Counted from the first letter of the stretch, positions 1-8,871 are shown. The stretch is 43,024 nucleotides of DNA from Burkholderiales bacterium (GCA_020848435.1 JADLAC010000055.1:1-43024); one strand, 5' to 3'. Numbers and translations are program-made. Notes: generated by a model from the letters alone, not told the origin.

Positions 1-19
1 ACTTGCTAAACTCTTTCAT
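1..19 (-). CDS. Possible 5' end of a gene running off the left edge
   Basis: An ATG on the minus strand at 19..17 opens a frame reading MKEFSK to the window edge. A purine-rich stretch (GAGGGGGCAGG, minus strand) sits just upstream and could serve as a ribosome binding site. Six codons cannot identify a family. If real, it is codirectional with the downstream-lying amidase gene (both minus), about 175 bases apart. Nothing else coding was recognised between 20 and 193. Confidence 0.25.
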
Positions 20-193
20 GACCTGCCCCCTCAATTGCGGCTCTGCGCCGCCGGTTGAACAAACCCCAAGCGTAACCCGCGTCAACTTGAGGTGCGGCAG
101 GTCAATACATGCACATGATGTCTAGCTAGCGCAGCATCAGGTCCTCGTCGAGCGCGACCCGCGGCCCTCGTTTTCGAGCGGCGCGCGCGCGGC

Positions 194-1825
194 TTACGGG
201 AAACGGAAGACGTTGCACGGTTCGAGCGAGCGTTCGTGCCTGCGACGCACGCGCTGCGCCATCGCGAGGGCGTAGGGCGCTGCTTCCAGCAGGATCGCCA
301 TCTGCCGTTCGTTCAGCGCGAGACCCGCCTTCAGTGCCAGCGCACGCACCAGGTCCACCTGGGCGGCTTCGAGGTCGCGCGGGGGCGCGGGCTCGTGGCG
401 TGGCGGATCGAGCGCAGGCGCCGCGGCGCCCGGCGTCAACTCAGGCTGGCGCGTATGCCAGGCGCTGGCCTGTTCGTAGGCATGGCCGATCCGCAGTACA
501 GTGGCCTCGTCGAAGGGGCGTCCCATCAATTGCATCCCCAGCGGAAAACCGCTCGCGCTAAAGCCGCTGCAAAGCGAGAGCGAAGGGCAGCCCAGCACGT
601 TCGCCATGGGATTGGCATTGGGCTTCGCCCAGAAGTTGATCGGGTGATGCGCGTCCAGCCGCGGCGCCGGACCGAACACGACACTCAGCAGTGCATCGTA
701 CTTTTTCCAGGTCGGTGCCATCTCGCGAATCATGCGGCCTTGCTCGCGGCTTGCGGCCACGTAATCGCTCGATTGGAACAGGCATGCGGGCAGCGCTCGC
801 GCGAGGAAGTCCTCGCCGAAATCGCCCGGCCGGGCGGCGAGATCGGGGTAATTGATGGTGTAGATCTCCGTCTCCGCCAGCACGACCTTGACATCGCTGT
901 ACTCGAGCGCCGGGCGGACCTGTACGTCCTCGACCTTGGCGCCGAGCTTGCGCAGTACCGCCACCGCGTCGTCCATCGCCCGGCAGAGCTCCGGCGACTG
1001 CGGCACGTCCTGCTCCCAGACGTGGCGCAGGACGCCGATGCGCAAACCCTTGACGCCCTGTTTCAGCCCGGTTCGGTAGTTGGGGATCCTGACTTCGATG
1101 CTGCCGCCGTCGGCGGGGTCGTAGCCCGCGATCGCTTGCAGCATGATCGCGCAGTCTTCGACGCAGCGGGTCATCGGCCCGCAATGGTCGAGCGTGAACG
1201 AGTTGGGGATCACGCCGGCTCGGCTTACCAGACCGGCACTGGACATCATGCCCACGATGCCGCAATACGAGGCCGGTCCGCGGATCGACCCGCCCGTGTC
1301 CGATCCCAGCGCGCCGGCGACCAGACGCGCCGCCACCGCCGCCCCCGAGCCGCTCGATGAGCCGCCGGTGAAGTGCGCCAGGTTCCAGGGATTGCGCGCG
1401 GGTGGCCAAGGCAGGTCGAACGAGGGCCCGCCGTGGGCGAACTCATGGGTCTGGAGCTTGCCGAGAAGGACCGCGCCCGCCTCGTAGAGCTTGCGCGTGC
1501 AGGTCGCATCCTGCGCCGGGCGCCGATCGATCAGGAGCTTGGAGCCGCCTGAGGTGAGGATCCCCTTGGTGTCGTAGATATCCTTCAGCCCGATCGGGAT
1601 GCCGTGCATGGCGCCGCGATAGTCGCCGGCGGCGATTGCGCGTTCGGCGCGTCTTGCCTGCGTGCGCGCGAGATCGGCAGTGATGGTGATGAACGCGTCG
1701 AGCTGCGGCTGAAGGGTTTCGATTCGCCGCAGATAGGCCGCGCTCAGCTCGACGGGCGAGAGCTTGCGCGAGCGCAGCAGGCGCGAGGCTTCCGCGATGG
1801 AAAGACTGCACAGGTCCGAGGCCAC
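194..1825 (-). CDS. Amidase signature family hydrolase
   Basis: A 543-residue amidase that hydrolyses a carboxamide (acyl-amide or related C-N bond) in the cytoplasm; the substrate cannot be named. The full amidase signature is present. Catalytic Lys is K81 (GIPIGLKDIYDTKG), the cis-Ser is S156 in GGSSSGSG, and the nucleophile is S180 in SDTGGSIRGP. The 75 and 24 residue spacings match the Lys-cisSer-Ser triad of the family. The start is a GTG at 1825 because AGGGAGG lies 6 bases upstream; the open frame continues to 1912 but that extension has no family character. It has no signal peptide. It is transcribed divergently from the lipoprotein hydrolase at 1985. It could be a GatA relative, but no gatB or gatC is nearby, so a catabolic amidase is more likely. 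Confidence 0.9.
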   Translation of the reverse strand: MASDLCSLSIAEASRLLRSRKLSPVELSAAYLRRIETLQPQLDAFITITADLARTQARRAERAIAAGDYRGAMHGIPIGLKDIYDTKGILTSGGSKLLIDRRPAQDATCTRKLYEAGAVLLGKLQTHEFAHGGPSFDLPWPPARNPWNLAHFTGGSSSGSGAAVAARLVAGALGSDTGGSIRGPASYCGIVGMMSSAGLVSRAGVIPNSFTLDHCGPMTRCVEDCAIMLQAIAGYDPADGGSIEVRIPNYRTGLKQGVKGLRIGVLRHVWEQDVPQSPELCRAMDDAVAVLRKLGAKVEDVQVRPALEYSDVKVVLAETEIYTINYPDLAARPGDFGEDFLARALPACLFQSSDYVAASREQGRMIREMAPTWKKYDALLSVVFGPAPRLDAHHPINFWAKPNANPMANVLGCPSLSLCSGFSASGFPLGMQLMGRPFDEATVLRIGHAYEQASAWHTRQPELTPGAAAPALDPPRHEPAPPRDLEAAQVDLVRALALKAGLALNERQMAILLEAAPYALAMAQRVRRRHERSLEPCNVFRFP

Positions 1826-1926
1826 TGGAATCCTCCCTGTTCGGCTGGACGGAATTGAATGGTTTCGTTCCGCTCGCACCCTGTCAAGGGCCGGCGCGTC
1901 ATCCGGGTGCACTTAAGCGAGCGACA

Positions 1927-1932
1927 TATAAT
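1927..1932 (+). promoter_or_regulatory. Candidate -10 element for the lipoprotein hydrolase gene
   Basis: A perfect TATAAT lies 52 bases upstream of the ATG at 1985. No good -35 hexamer is found 16 to 18 bases before it, so this is only a half-supported promoter. Confidence 0.3.
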
Positions 1933-1984
1933 GGCGTCGGTTGGGCGCATACGGGCGATCTTCATGACAGTAGGAGCCAATACC

Positions 1985-2995
1985 ATGAATGCCAGGGGTT
2001 TACGAATTCTCGCCGCGGGATCGCTGTTGCTTGCCGGCTGCGCCAGCGCGCCGATCGCACTCAAGGAAATGGGATCGTTCCACGTCGGCGGGCGCGACGT
2101 CACGATCAGCGGCAAACCCATCAAGGAGGTCGTGTTCTCGCCCGGCGGGGTCCCGGCGAAGGTCGATCCGAACGGCATCTACAGCGTCGAGCAGATGTAC
2201 GTGCAATACTTCATTCCCGCGCGTCAACGCGGCAAGCTGCCCTTGCTGATGTGGCACGGCGGCGGGTTGAGCGGTGTTTCCTACGAAACCACGCCCGACG
2301 GCCGCGAGGGCTGGCTCAATTGGTTCGTGAAAAAGGGCTGGGCGGTCTACAACTCCGACGCGGTCGAGCGCGGGCGCTCGGGTTGGGCCATGTATCCCGA
2401 CGTGTTCGCCGGCGAGCCTCTGTTCCTGACCAAGGCCAATCCGTTCGAACGCTTCCGCATCGGCGCCGGTGAAGGCTCGTATGCGACCCGGCGCGTTCTA
2501 CCGGGCAGCCAGTTTCCGGTGGAAGCCTACGACAACTTCGTCAAGCAGAGCGTCCCGCGCTGGACCACCACCGACAAGGCGACGATTGCCGCCTATACCG
2601 CGTTGGTCGACAAGGTGTGCCCCTGCGTGGTGCTGGTCCATTCGCAGGCGGGGCTGTTCGGCGCGATGGTAGCCGAAGCGCGGCCCGACAAAGTAAAGGC
2701 CCTGATCATGGTCGAACCGGCCAACGGCGGTGCGGACGGCGCCAAGCTCAAGAGCACACCGGTACTGGCGATCTACGGCGACTACATCGACCAGGACGCC
2801 CGCTGGCCGAAGATCCGCCAGATCGGTTACCGCTACTACGACAGCGTGCGCAATGCGGGCGGCAGCGCCGATGTGGTCAACCTGCCCGCGGCGGGCATAG
2901 GCGGCAATTCGCACATGCTCATGATGGACAAGAACAGCGACCAGGTCGCGGCCCTGATTCAGAAGTGGCTGGAGGACAAGGGGCTCTATCAGTAA
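1985..2995 (+). CDS. Alpha/beta hydrolase lipoprotein
   Basis: A 336-residue lipid-anchored hydrolase of the alpha/beta fold. The start at 1985 gives a classic lipoprotein signal peptide with lipobox LLAG|C19; AGGAG lies about 8 bases upstream. The frame is open back to 1859 but the extension would bury the signal peptide. Core motifs are LLMWHGGGLSG near residues 88-97 (oxyanion-hole region), the nucleophile elbow HSQAG with S220, and a late His in GGNSHM (H310). The acid is probably D266 or E244. This resembles a group of secreted esterase/lipase-like proteins, and the substrate is unknown. It stands alone on the plus strand, 138 bases ahead of msrB. Outer- or inner-membrane sorting cannot be settled; the residues after C19 are ASAP, with no Asp at +2, which favours the outer membrane. 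Confidence 0.82.
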   Translation: MNARGLRILAAGSLLLAGCASAPIALKEMGSFHVGGRDVTISGKPIKEVVFSPGGVPAKVDPNGIYSVEQMYVQYFIPARQRGKLPLLMWHGGGLSGVSYETTPDGREGWLNWFVKKGWAVYNSDAVERGRSGWAMYPDVFAGEPLFLTKANPFERFRIGAGEGSYATRRVLPGSQFPVEAYDNFVKQSVPRWTTTDKATIAAYTALVDKVCPCVVLVHSQAGLFGAMVAEARPDKVKALIMVEPANGGADGAKLKSTPVLAIYGDYIDQDARWPKIRQIGYRYYDSVRNAGGSADVVNLPAAGIGGNSHMLMMDKNSDQVAALIQKWLEDKGLYQ

Positions 2996-3133
2996 TCCCG
3001 GTGGTTCGTGCCAGGGGGAAGGAAATCCTTGGCATGCAAGCTTGTCTCAGAAGGGGGATCGCAAGCATGCGCTCGCCGCGGCGGCTCAAGGCCCGCCGCG
3101 CTCGAGAGCAGCATTCACCTTCACGGAGTTGCT

Positions 3134-3691
3134 ATGAAGCGACGCAGTTTCCTCAGCCTCATCGGTTTGACCGCGGCGTCGGTTGCCGTATCCGAGCGCA
3201 TCGGCGCTGCGCGCGCCCCTGCCGACACGAAGGCCGTCAAGGACCTCCAGGCCCAGTGGCGGACCTTGCTTGCCGATGGCGCGAAGGTCGAGCTCTCGCG
3301 CGAGCCGCTCAAACGCACCGAGGCCGAGTGGAAGAAGCTCCTCACGGCCGAGCAGTTCCACATCTTGCGCGAGGAAGGCACGGAGCGCGCCGGCACGAGC
3401 CCGCTGAACAACGAAAAGCGCCCGGGCGTGTTCGTATGCGCGGGTTGCGCCTTGCCCCTTTTCACCTCGGCGATGAAGTACGACAGCGGCACCGGCTGGC
3501 CGAGTTTCTTCACGACCATCGCGGATGTCGTCGCCACCAAGCGCGACTTCAAGCTGCTGCTGCCGCGCACCGAGTACCACTGCGTGCGCTGCGGCGGCCA
3601 TCACGGTCACGTGTTCGAGGACGGGCCGCCCCCGACCGGTTTGCGCTACTGCAACAACGGCATCGCCTTACGCTTCCTGCCCAAGGCTTAG
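3134..3691 (+). CDS. msrB: Peptide-methionine (R)-S-oxide reductase MsrB, Tat-exported
   Basis: A 185-residue protein that reduces methionine-R-sulfoxide in oxidised proteins. The N-terminus MKRRSFLSLIG with a following hydrophobic stretch is a twin-arginine signal, so the enzyme should act in the periplasm. The start at 3134 is chosen because it places the RR motif at residues 3-4. The SelR domain (about 60-185) is complete. Zinc cysteines C102/C105 and C150/C153 form two CxxC pairs, GTGWPSF is at 119-125, and the catalytic Cys is C173 in RYCNNG. The usual INSASL after the catalytic Cys is NNGIAL here. No resolving Cys is obvious, so the electron partner is unknown. The gene ends convergently with fumarase, and a degenerate copy of its own 3' end follows it. 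Confidence 0.92.
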   Translation: MKRRSFLSLIGLTAASVAVSERIGAARAPADTKAVKDLQAQWRTLLADGAKVELSREPLKRTEAEWKKLLTAEQFHILREEGTERAGTSPLNNEKRPGVFVCAGCALPLFTSAMKYDSGTGWPSFFTTIADVVATKRDFKLLLPRTEYHCVRCGGHHGHVFEDGPPPTGLRYCNNGIALRFLPKA

Positions 3692-3752
3692 GAGCGGGAG
3701 ATCGAGGCGCTCGACGACCCGTGCGTATCGCCTTGCGTTTCGTGCCCAAGGC
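3662..3752 (+). repeat. Degenerate direct repeat of the msrB 3' end
   Basis: Bases 3662-3687, coding IALRFLPK plus two bases of msrB, recur at 3727-3752 with 23 of 26 bases identical. Two of the three differences are synonymous and the third changes Leu to Val. The second copy lies after the msrB stop and is not part of an intact gene. It looks like the remnant of a duplicated or recombined msrB tail. Confidence 0.7.
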
Positions 3753-3766
3753 GCAAGCGCGGGCCT

Positions 3767-3782
3767 GGCCCGACATCGGGCC
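3767..3782. terminator. Hairpin between convergent msrB and fumarase genes
   Basis: A perfect 6-bp stem GGCCCG/CGGGCC with loop ACAT sits in the convergent gap. No T-run follows on either strand, so an intrinsic terminator is possible but unproven. Confidence 0.35.
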
Positions 3783-3794
3783 GCCCCGGCGCGC

Positions 3795-5462
3795 TCAGGA
3801 TTTCTTCACCACGCTTACGGGCCGGGTCACCGCCTCGAAGAAATCGTTGCCCTTGTCGTCGACGACGACGAAGGCGGGAAAGTTTTCGACCTCGATGCGC
3901 CATACGGCTTCCATACCCAGCTCCGGGTATTCGAGCAGCTCGACTTTCTTGATGCAGTCCTTCGCCAGCCGGGCCGCCGGTCCGCCGATCGAGCCGAGAT
4001 AGAAACCGCCGTATTTCTTGCACGCTTCGGTCACTACCTTGGAGCGATTGCCCTTGGCGAGCATCACGTAGCTGCCGCCGCTTGCCTGGAACTGTTCGAC
4101 GTAGCTGTCCATGCGACCGGCCGTGGTGGGTCCGAACGAGCCCGAGGCATAGCCTTGCGGGGTCTTGGCCGGTCCGGCGTAGTAGACGCAATGATCCTTC
4201 AGATACGAAGGCAGCCCGTGGCCCGCATCCAAGGCTTGCTTGATCTTGGCGTGGGCGATGTCGCGTGCGACCACCATCGGTCCGGACAGCATCACGCGCG
4301 TTTTCACCGCGCAATTCGCGAGGCTGCGGCGGATCTCGCTCATCGGCCGCTTGAGGTCGATGCGCACCACGTCGCCGCTCAATGCCTCGGGCGCGATGTC
4401 GGGAAGAAAACGCGCGGGATCGCGCTCCAGCTCTTCCAGAAAGACGCCTTCGGCCGTGATCTTGCCGAGCGCTTGCCGGTCGGCGGAGCACGATACGGCG
4501 ATCGCGACCGGGAACGAGGCGCCGTGCCGCGGCAAGCGTATGACGCGTACGTCATGACAGAAGTACTTGCCGCCGAACTGCGCGCCGATGCCGAAGCGCT
4601 GCGTCAGCTCGAGCACTTTGCGTTCGAGCTCGGGATCGCGAATGGCATGGCCGAGGGCGTTGCCGGCGCTCGGCAGGGCGTCCAGGTAGCGCGTCGATGC
4701 GAGCTTGGCGGTGTCGAGCGCGAGCTCGGCCGAAGTGCCGCCCAGGACGATCGCGAGGTGATACGGCGGGCAGGCGGCCGTGCCCAGGCCGCGGAGCTTT
4801 TCGTCCAGCCAGGCGAGCAAGGTGCCGGGCGAGAGCAATGCGCGCGTCTCTTGATACAGCAGGCTCTTGTTCGCCGAGCCGCCGCCCTTGGTGATGAACA
4901 GGAACTTGTAGGCGTCGCCGCCGACGGCTTCGACCTTCAATTCGGCCGGTAGGTTGTTGCCGGTGTTGACTTCATCCCAAGTGCTTTGCGGAGCCATCTG
5001 CGAATAGCGCAGGTTGAGCCGCGCGTAGGCGTCGTGCACTCCGTGTGCGATGGCCTCGCGGTCGTCGCCATGCACCCACACCTGCTGGCCCTTCTTCGCT
5101 TTGACGATGGCGGTGCCGGTATCCTGGCACGAGGGCAGCACGAAGCCCGAGGCGATGGCCGCATTCTTGAGCAGGTCGAGCGCGACGAAGCGGTCGTTGG
5201 CCGAGGCCTGCGGGTCGTCCAGGATGTTGCGCAGTTGCAGCAGGTGGCTCGAGCGGAACAAGTGGGAGATGTCGCCGATCGCTTCGCGCGTGAGCGCGCG
5301 GATGGTCTCGGCCTCGATGCGAAGAATGCGCTGCCCGGCGGCCTCGACCACGGCCACCCCTTCCAGGGGGAGCTTGCGGTAAGGGGTCGTATCCACTCCC
5401 AGGGGGAACATCTCCTGATAGGCGAATGGGACGGCGCAGTCCGGGTCTGTGCTTTGGCTCAT
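3795..5462 (-). CDS. Class I fumarate hydratase, one-subunit [4Fe-4S] type
   Basis: A 555-residue enzyme interconverting fumarate and (S)-malate in the citric acid cycle. Length and order match the oxygen-sensitive FumA/FumB type, with the alpha and beta regions in one chain. Likely cluster ligands are C112 (LPSCQDTGT), C231 (ACPPYH) and C325 (VSCSAD). Their spacings of 119 and 94 residues equal those of E. coli FumA. The C-terminal [18 protein letters not shown] is typical of the family. The ATG at 5462 gives the usual length; no strong Shine-Dalgarno is seen. A good sigma70-like promoter (5495-5524) lies just upstream, back to back with the promoter of the GlcG operon. It is cytoplasmic. 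A class I tartrate-dehydratase-like specificity is the main alternative. Confidence 0.95.
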   Translation of the reverse strand: MSQSTDPDCAVPFAYQEMFPLGVDTTPYRKLPLEGVAVVEAAGQRILRIEAETIRALTREAIGDISHLFRSSHLLQLRNILDDPQASANDRFVALDLLKNAAIASGFVLPSCQDTGTAIVKAKKGQQVWVHGDDREAIAHGVHDAYARLNLRYSQMAPQSTWDEVNTGNNLPAELKVEAVGGDAYKFLFITKGGGSANKSLLYQETRALLSPGTLLAWLDEKLRGLGTAACPPYHLAIVLGGTSAELALDTAKLASTRYLDALPSAGNALGHAIRDPELERKVLELTQRFGIGAQFGGKYFCHDVRVIRLPRHGASFPVAIAVSCSADRQALGKITAEGVFLEELERDPARFLPDIAPEALSGDVVRIDLKRPMSEIRRSLANCAVKTRVMLSGPMVVARDIAHAKIKQALDAGHGLPSYLKDHCVYYAGPAKTPQGYASGSFGPTTAGRMDSYVEQFQASGGSYVMLAKGNRSKVVTEACKKYGGFYLGSIGGPAARLAKDCIKKVELLEYPELGMEAVWRIEVENFPAFVVVDDKGNDFFEAVTRPVSVVKKS

Positions 5463-5494
5463 GCTCGGGTCTCGATCGGTGGACGACGCCTCGG

Positions 5495-5524
5495 ATTATC
5501 GTGGGCACTCGCTCAGTTCAGCAA
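5495..5524 (-). promoter_or_regulatory. Sigma70-type promoter of the fumarase gene
   Basis: Read on the minus strand: TTGCTG (5524..5519), an 18-base spacer, then GATAAT (5500..5495), about 33 bases before the fumarase ATG. It is separated by only three bases from the plus-strand promoter, so the two could compete or share a regulator. Confidence 0.55.
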
Positions 5525-5527
5525 GAT

Positions 5528-5557
5528 TTGACACCCCTTGGAGGCGCGCCGTATAGT
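5528..5557 (+). promoter_or_regulatory. Sigma70-type promoter of the GlcG-TauD-dehydrogenase operon
   Basis: A perfect TTGACA (5528-5533), an 18-base spacer and TATAGT (5552-5557) lie 87 bases before the first ATG at 5645. Predicted transcription begins near 5564, at the base of an inverted repeat. Confidence 0.7.
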
Positions 5558-5563
5558 CGTTGC

Positions 5564-5602
5564 GAGCCCGCGGGGTCGCGGCAGAGATCACGCAGCGGGC
5601 TC
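5564..5602 (+). other. Inverted repeat in the 5' leader of the GlcG operon
   Basis: GAGCCCGC at 5564-5571 and its exact complement GCGGGCTC at 5595-5602 can pair in the predicted leader RNA, or form an operator. It begins at the predicted start of transcription, so a DNA-binding repressor site is as likely as an RNA structure. No known riboswitch was recognised. Confidence 0.4.
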
Positions 5603-5644
5603 ATCATAACTATATAACCCTTCTCGGCTCCGACTGGAGGGACG

Positions 5645-6079
5645 ATGTCGCTACTCACGTTGAAGCAGGCCGAGGTCATCATCGACCAGGCGATCGAAAA
5701 GGCCCGGCAGATGAAGCTGCCGGCCTTGGCAGTCGTGGTTCTCGACGATTCCGGGCACATTAAGGCGGTGAAGCGCGAAGATGGCGCGAGCATGTTTCGC
5801 GTCGACATCGGTCAGGCGAAAGCGTGGGGATCGGTCGCGATGGGTTGTTCGAGCCGCGCTTTGGCCAATCGCGCCAAGCAGAATCAGAATTTCTTCCTGA
5901 GTTTGGCAGCCACCTCGGGCGGCAGGTTCCTGCCGCAGCAAGGCGGTGTTCTGATCCGTGATGCGGCCGGCACGATTCTCGGTGCCGTCGGCATCAGCGG
6001 CGCAAGCGGCGACCAGGACGAGCTGTGCGCCGCGTTCGGTGTAGAGCAGGCGGGCTTTAAGCCCGACGTTTCCGGGTAG
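5645..6079 (+). CDS. GlcG/HbpS (DUF336) heme-binding family protein
   Basis: A 144-residue single-domain protein of the GlcG/HbpS family, known from glycolate and other catabolic operons and from heme-binding extracellular HbpS. Family marks are the LTLKQAEVIIDQAIEKA start, the central ALAVVVLDDSGHIKAVKREDGAS and the C-terminal GAVGISGASGDQDE. There is no signal peptide, so it should be cytoplasmic. GGAGGG sits 5 bases before the ATG. It is the first gene of a five-gene operon with a TauD-like dioxygenase and two dehydrogenases. Its biochemical role is not established in the family, so none is assigned. Confidence 0.88.
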   Translation: MSLLTLKQAEVIIDQAIEKARQMKLPALAVVVLDDSGHIKAVKREDGASMFRVDIGQAKAWGSVAMGCSSRALANRAKQNQNFFLSLAATSGGRFLPQQGGVLIRDAAGTILGAVGISGASGDQDELCAAFGVEQAGFKPDVSG

Positions 6080-6161
6080 CGTCCCGACGTTTCCTCGACC
6101 GGCGGTCAGCGCATCGCCGGCAGGTATGCTTTTCGCGTTGGTAGGCTGGACGGAGACTGCG

Positions 6162-7028
6162 ATGGCTCAAGGCAGAGTCTGCATGGCTGCCGATGTGTCG
6201 GCGGTTGCAATGACGCCGGATCTGGGCGCGGAGATCCGCGGCATCGATTTGTCTTCGCCGCTCTCGGACGGCTGCTTTCGCCGCATCCTCGACCTCTTCC
6301 ACCGCTACTGCGTGGTATTCCTGCGAGACCAGGCGCTGGATCCCCGGCTGCTCGCGCGTTTCGCCGCGCGCTTCGGCGAAATCGACCTGCCGGCAGGCGG
6401 CGAGGCATCGATTCCGGGGCTGCCACAGGTGAGCGTGATCGTCGATTCGCTGCGAGATCCGCCAGCGAGCGGGCGGGCGCGCTACCGCCTGAGCTGGCAC
6501 TCGGATCACTCGTCGCAGCCTGCGCCGGCGCTCGCCACGGTCCTCTACGCGGCGGATTGTCCGGACCGCGGCGGAGACATCGAGTTCGTGAACATGTGCT
6601 CGGTGTTCAACGCGCTGCCGCGCGAGAAACAACTCTTCTTGGAAAAGTTGCGCGCCCTGCACGGCGCGGACCTGGCGCCGGCCGAAGCGGCGCTTGGCGC
6701 GGGCACCGCCGCGGACGCAACGCCGCCGCTCGTCGAGCATCCGGTGGTGCGCGTGCATCGCGAGACAGGCCGCAAGGCGCTCTACGTCGCCAAGGATACG
6801 GTGTCGCGGGTCCTCGGTCTCGCCGCGGGCGCAAGCCGCAAGCTGATCGACGAGCTGGAGGCGTTCGCGACCCAGCCGCGCTTCATCTACGCGCACCATT
6901 GGCGCAAGGGCGACGTCCTGGTCTGGGACAACCGCTGCACCTTGCATCGAATGCGCCCTTTCGACCAAAGATACGAACGCACCTTGCACTGCATCCAGAT
7001 TAAAGGCGAAGTTCCGATCGCGGCATGA
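6162..7028 (+). CDS. TauD/TfdA family Fe(II)/2-oxoglutarate dioxygenase
   Basis: A 288-residue non-heme iron oxygenase that would hydroxylate or cleave a small organic acid using O2 and 2-oxoglutarate. The facial triad is visible: HSD in LSWHSDHSSQP (first His and Asp) and the distal His in WDNRCTLHRM. The Arg for 2-oxoglutarate is probably in the following RTLHCIQ segment. The start at 6162 has CGGAGA at a good distance; the frame is open to 6126 but the extension lacks a ribosome site. The gene lies 82 bases after the GlcG gene and 31 before the first dehydrogenase. The substrate is unknown; an alpha-ketoacid-forming step feeding the two downstream beta-hydroxyacid dehydrogenases is possible. 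Confidence 0.85.
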   Translation: MAQGRVCMAADVSAVAMTPDLGAEIRGIDLSSPLSDGCFRRILDLFHRYCVVFLRDQALDPRLLARFAARFGEIDLPAGGEASIPGLPQVSVIVDSLRDPPASGRARYRLSWHSDHSSQPAPALATVLYAADCPDRGGDIEFVNMCSVFNALPREKQLFLEKLRALHGADLAPAEAALGAGTAADATPPLVEHPVVRVHRETGRKALYVAKDTVSRVLGLAAGASRKLIDELEAFATQPRFIYAHHWRKGDVLVWDNRCTLHRMRPFDQRYERTLHCIQIKGEVPIAA

Positions 7029-7059
7029 CGCCGAGCGCCAGTCGAAGAGGTGCATCACC

Positions 7060-7962
7060 ATGAGCATGCGTCGCATCGGTTTCATCGGCATCGGCAACAT
7101 GGGCTGGCCCATGGCCGCCAATCTGGCCCGCGCCGGATTCGAAGTCGTCGTCTTCGACGCACGCGACGAGCTAGCGCGTTCGTTCGTGGAGAACCACCGG
7201 GCGACGCGCGCCCCGTCGCTGAACGACGTCGCGCGCTTGGCGGAATGCATCATCACCATGCTTCCGGACCACACGGTGGTGCGGCAAGTGATCCTCGGCG
7301 ATGGCGCGGACTGCGTCGCGGGCGCACTGGAGCCCGGACATCTCCTGGTCGACATGAGTACCTCGGACCCGACCGCAACGCGCGCGCTTGCCGCGGCCTT
7401 GTCGTTGCGCGGCGTGCACATGGTCGATGCGCCCGTCATGGGCGGGGTGGCCTTCGCGCGCGACGGCTCGCTCGACATCATGGCCGGCGGCGATGGCGAA
7501 GCCATCGATCTGCTCGAGCCGGTGTTCGCGGCGATGGGACGCAAGGTCTACCGCTGTGGCCGGCTCGGCAGCGGCCATGCGCTCAAGGCGATCAACAACT
7601 TCGTCAATGCCTGCGCGCTGATGAGCATCGTCGAAGGCTTGGCGATGGGACGCAAGCTCGGCATCGATACCGGCGTGATGATCGAGACCATGCAGGTGAT
7701 GTGCACCGGACGCAATCATCCCATCGACAAGAAAGTGATCCCGCACATCCTCACCCGTACATATTCGACCGGCATGACCCTGGGATTCATCGCCAAGGAC
7801 CTGCGCATCGCCGTCGACGCCGCGCACGGCGCCGGTGCGCCTGCGCCGCTCGCGCAACAGGTCTGCGAGCTGTGGCAGCGCGCCGGCGAGGCGCTGGGGC
7901 TGGACCGCGACCAGGCCGAGATCGTACGCTACTGGGAGCAGGCGAGCGGCGTTACGCTCTGA
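7060..7962 (+). CDS. Beta-hydroxyacid dehydrogenase (3-hydroxyisobutyrate dehydrogenase family) 1
   Basis: A 300-residue NAD(P)-dependent oxidoreductase of the HIBADH/GarR/GlxR family, oxidising a beta-hydroxyacid or reducing a semialdehyde. The Rossmann motif is GFIGIGNMGWPMAANL near residues 7-22. The substrate loop is DAPVMGG, and the catalytic Lys is in LGSGHALKAINNF. Length is normal. ATG 7060 is used; a second in-frame ATG lies two codons later. It is 31 bases after the dioxygenase gene and 33 before a second member of the same family. Tartronate semialdehyde, 3-hydroxyisobutyrate or a related substrate cannot be told apart from sequence. Confidence 0.9.
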   Translation: MSMRRIGFIGIGNMGWPMAANLARAGFEVVVFDARDELARSFVENHRATRAPSLNDVARLAECIITMLPDHTVVRQVILGDGADCVAGALEPGHLLVDMSTSDPTATRALAAALSLRGVHMVDAPVMGGVAFARDGSLDIMAGGDGEAIDLLEPVFAAMGRKVYRCGRLGSGHALKAINNFVNACALMSIVEGLAMGRKLGIDTGVMIETMQVMCTGRNHPIDKKVIPHILTRTYSTGMTLGFIAKDLRIAVDAAHGAGAPAPLAQQVCELWQRAGEALGLDRDQAEIVRYWEQASGVTL

Positions 7963-7995
7963 TTCGGTAATCGCAGTCAAAGGGGGGGCGGAAAC

Positions 7996-8871
7996 ATGCG
8001 GGTCGCATTCATCGGCATCGGCGCAATGGGCGAGCCGATGGCAACCAACTTGTTGAAGAAGGGCTTCGACGTAGCCATCCTGGAGCACCGCAAGGCCGAG
8101 CCCGCGGCGCGCTTGCGCGCTCTCGGCGCGAGCGTGCACGCCGAGGTCGTGGCCGCGGTCCAGGACCGCGAAGTCATCGTCCTCGCTCTACCTGCCTCGC
8201 GCGAAGTCGAAGCGGTCATGGCAAGCGGGCTCGTCGACGCTGCCGCTCGCGGCGCCGTGGTGCTGGACTGCACCACCAGCGATCCCGCCAGCACGCGGCG
8301 CCTTGGCCCCCAGCTCGCCTCGCGCGGCGTCGGACTGGTGGATGCGGGCATGACGCGCGGCGTTGCCGGCGCCAAGCAAGGCACGCTGGCATTCTTTCTC
8401 GGCGGTGAGGACCGCCACATCGATCAGGCGATGCCGGTGCTGAAGGCGCTCGGCGATACCTTCGTGCGGATGGGCCCGCTCGGCAACGGCCACGCGGCGA
8501 AGATCATCAGCAACGTCTTGAGCTACGGCAGCGTCGCGCTCGTGAACGAGGCGTTCATGCTGGGCGCGCGCGCAGGGCTCGACCTGAAGATGCTGTTCGA
8601 AGCACTGGTGCAAGGCGCACCGAGCAAGGCGCTCGAAGCCTTCGGACCGCGTATCGTCGCGGGCGAGTACGATCCGCCGCGGGTGAGCGTCGAGCACGTA
8701 TGCGCGGACATGATGCTCGCGCAATCCTTGGCTCAGCAAGGCTCCGCGCCGGTATTCATGCTCGGCGCTGCGCAGGAAATCTACCGGCTGTTCGAGCTAC
8801 GCGGCGATGGCGGGTGCGACATGTCCAAGATCGCCGAGCTGTGGCGCGGCGCCGGCGCGAGCAAGGCTTGA
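7996..8871 (+). CDS. Beta-hydroxyacid dehydrogenase (3-hydroxyisobutyrate dehydrogenase family) 2
   Basis: A 291-residue paralogue of the preceding gene. It has the Rossmann start VAFIGIGAMGEPMATNLL, and the catalytic Lys is in LGNGHAAKIISNV. The substrate-binding loop reads DAGMTRG in place of the usual DAPVSGG (DAPVMGG in the neighbour), so the two enzymes probably use different substrates. A G-rich ribosome site (GGGGGGG) lies about 8 bases before the ATG. Its stop codon is two bases from the start of the next gene. It is a cytoplasmic enzyme in the same operon. Confidence 0.88.
   Translation: MRVAFIGIGAMGEPMATNLLKKGFDVAILEHRKAEPAARLRALGASVHAEVVAAVQDREVIVLALPASREVEAVMASGLVDAAARGAVVLDCTTSDPASTRRLGPQLASRGVGLVDAGMTRGVAGAKQGTLAFFLGGEDRHIDQAMPVLKALGDTFVRMGPLGNGHAAKIISNVLSYGSVALVNEAFMLGARAGLDLKMLFEALVQGAPSKALEAFGPRIVAGEYDPPRVSVEHVCADMMLAQSLAQQGSAPVFMLGAAQEIYRLFELRGDGGCDMSKIAELWRGAGASKA

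Noticed and set aside
1882..1887. Perfect TTGACA on the minus strand upstream of the amidase
   Set aside because: No acceptable -10 hexamer lies 16 to 18 bases downstream, so it was not called as a promoter.
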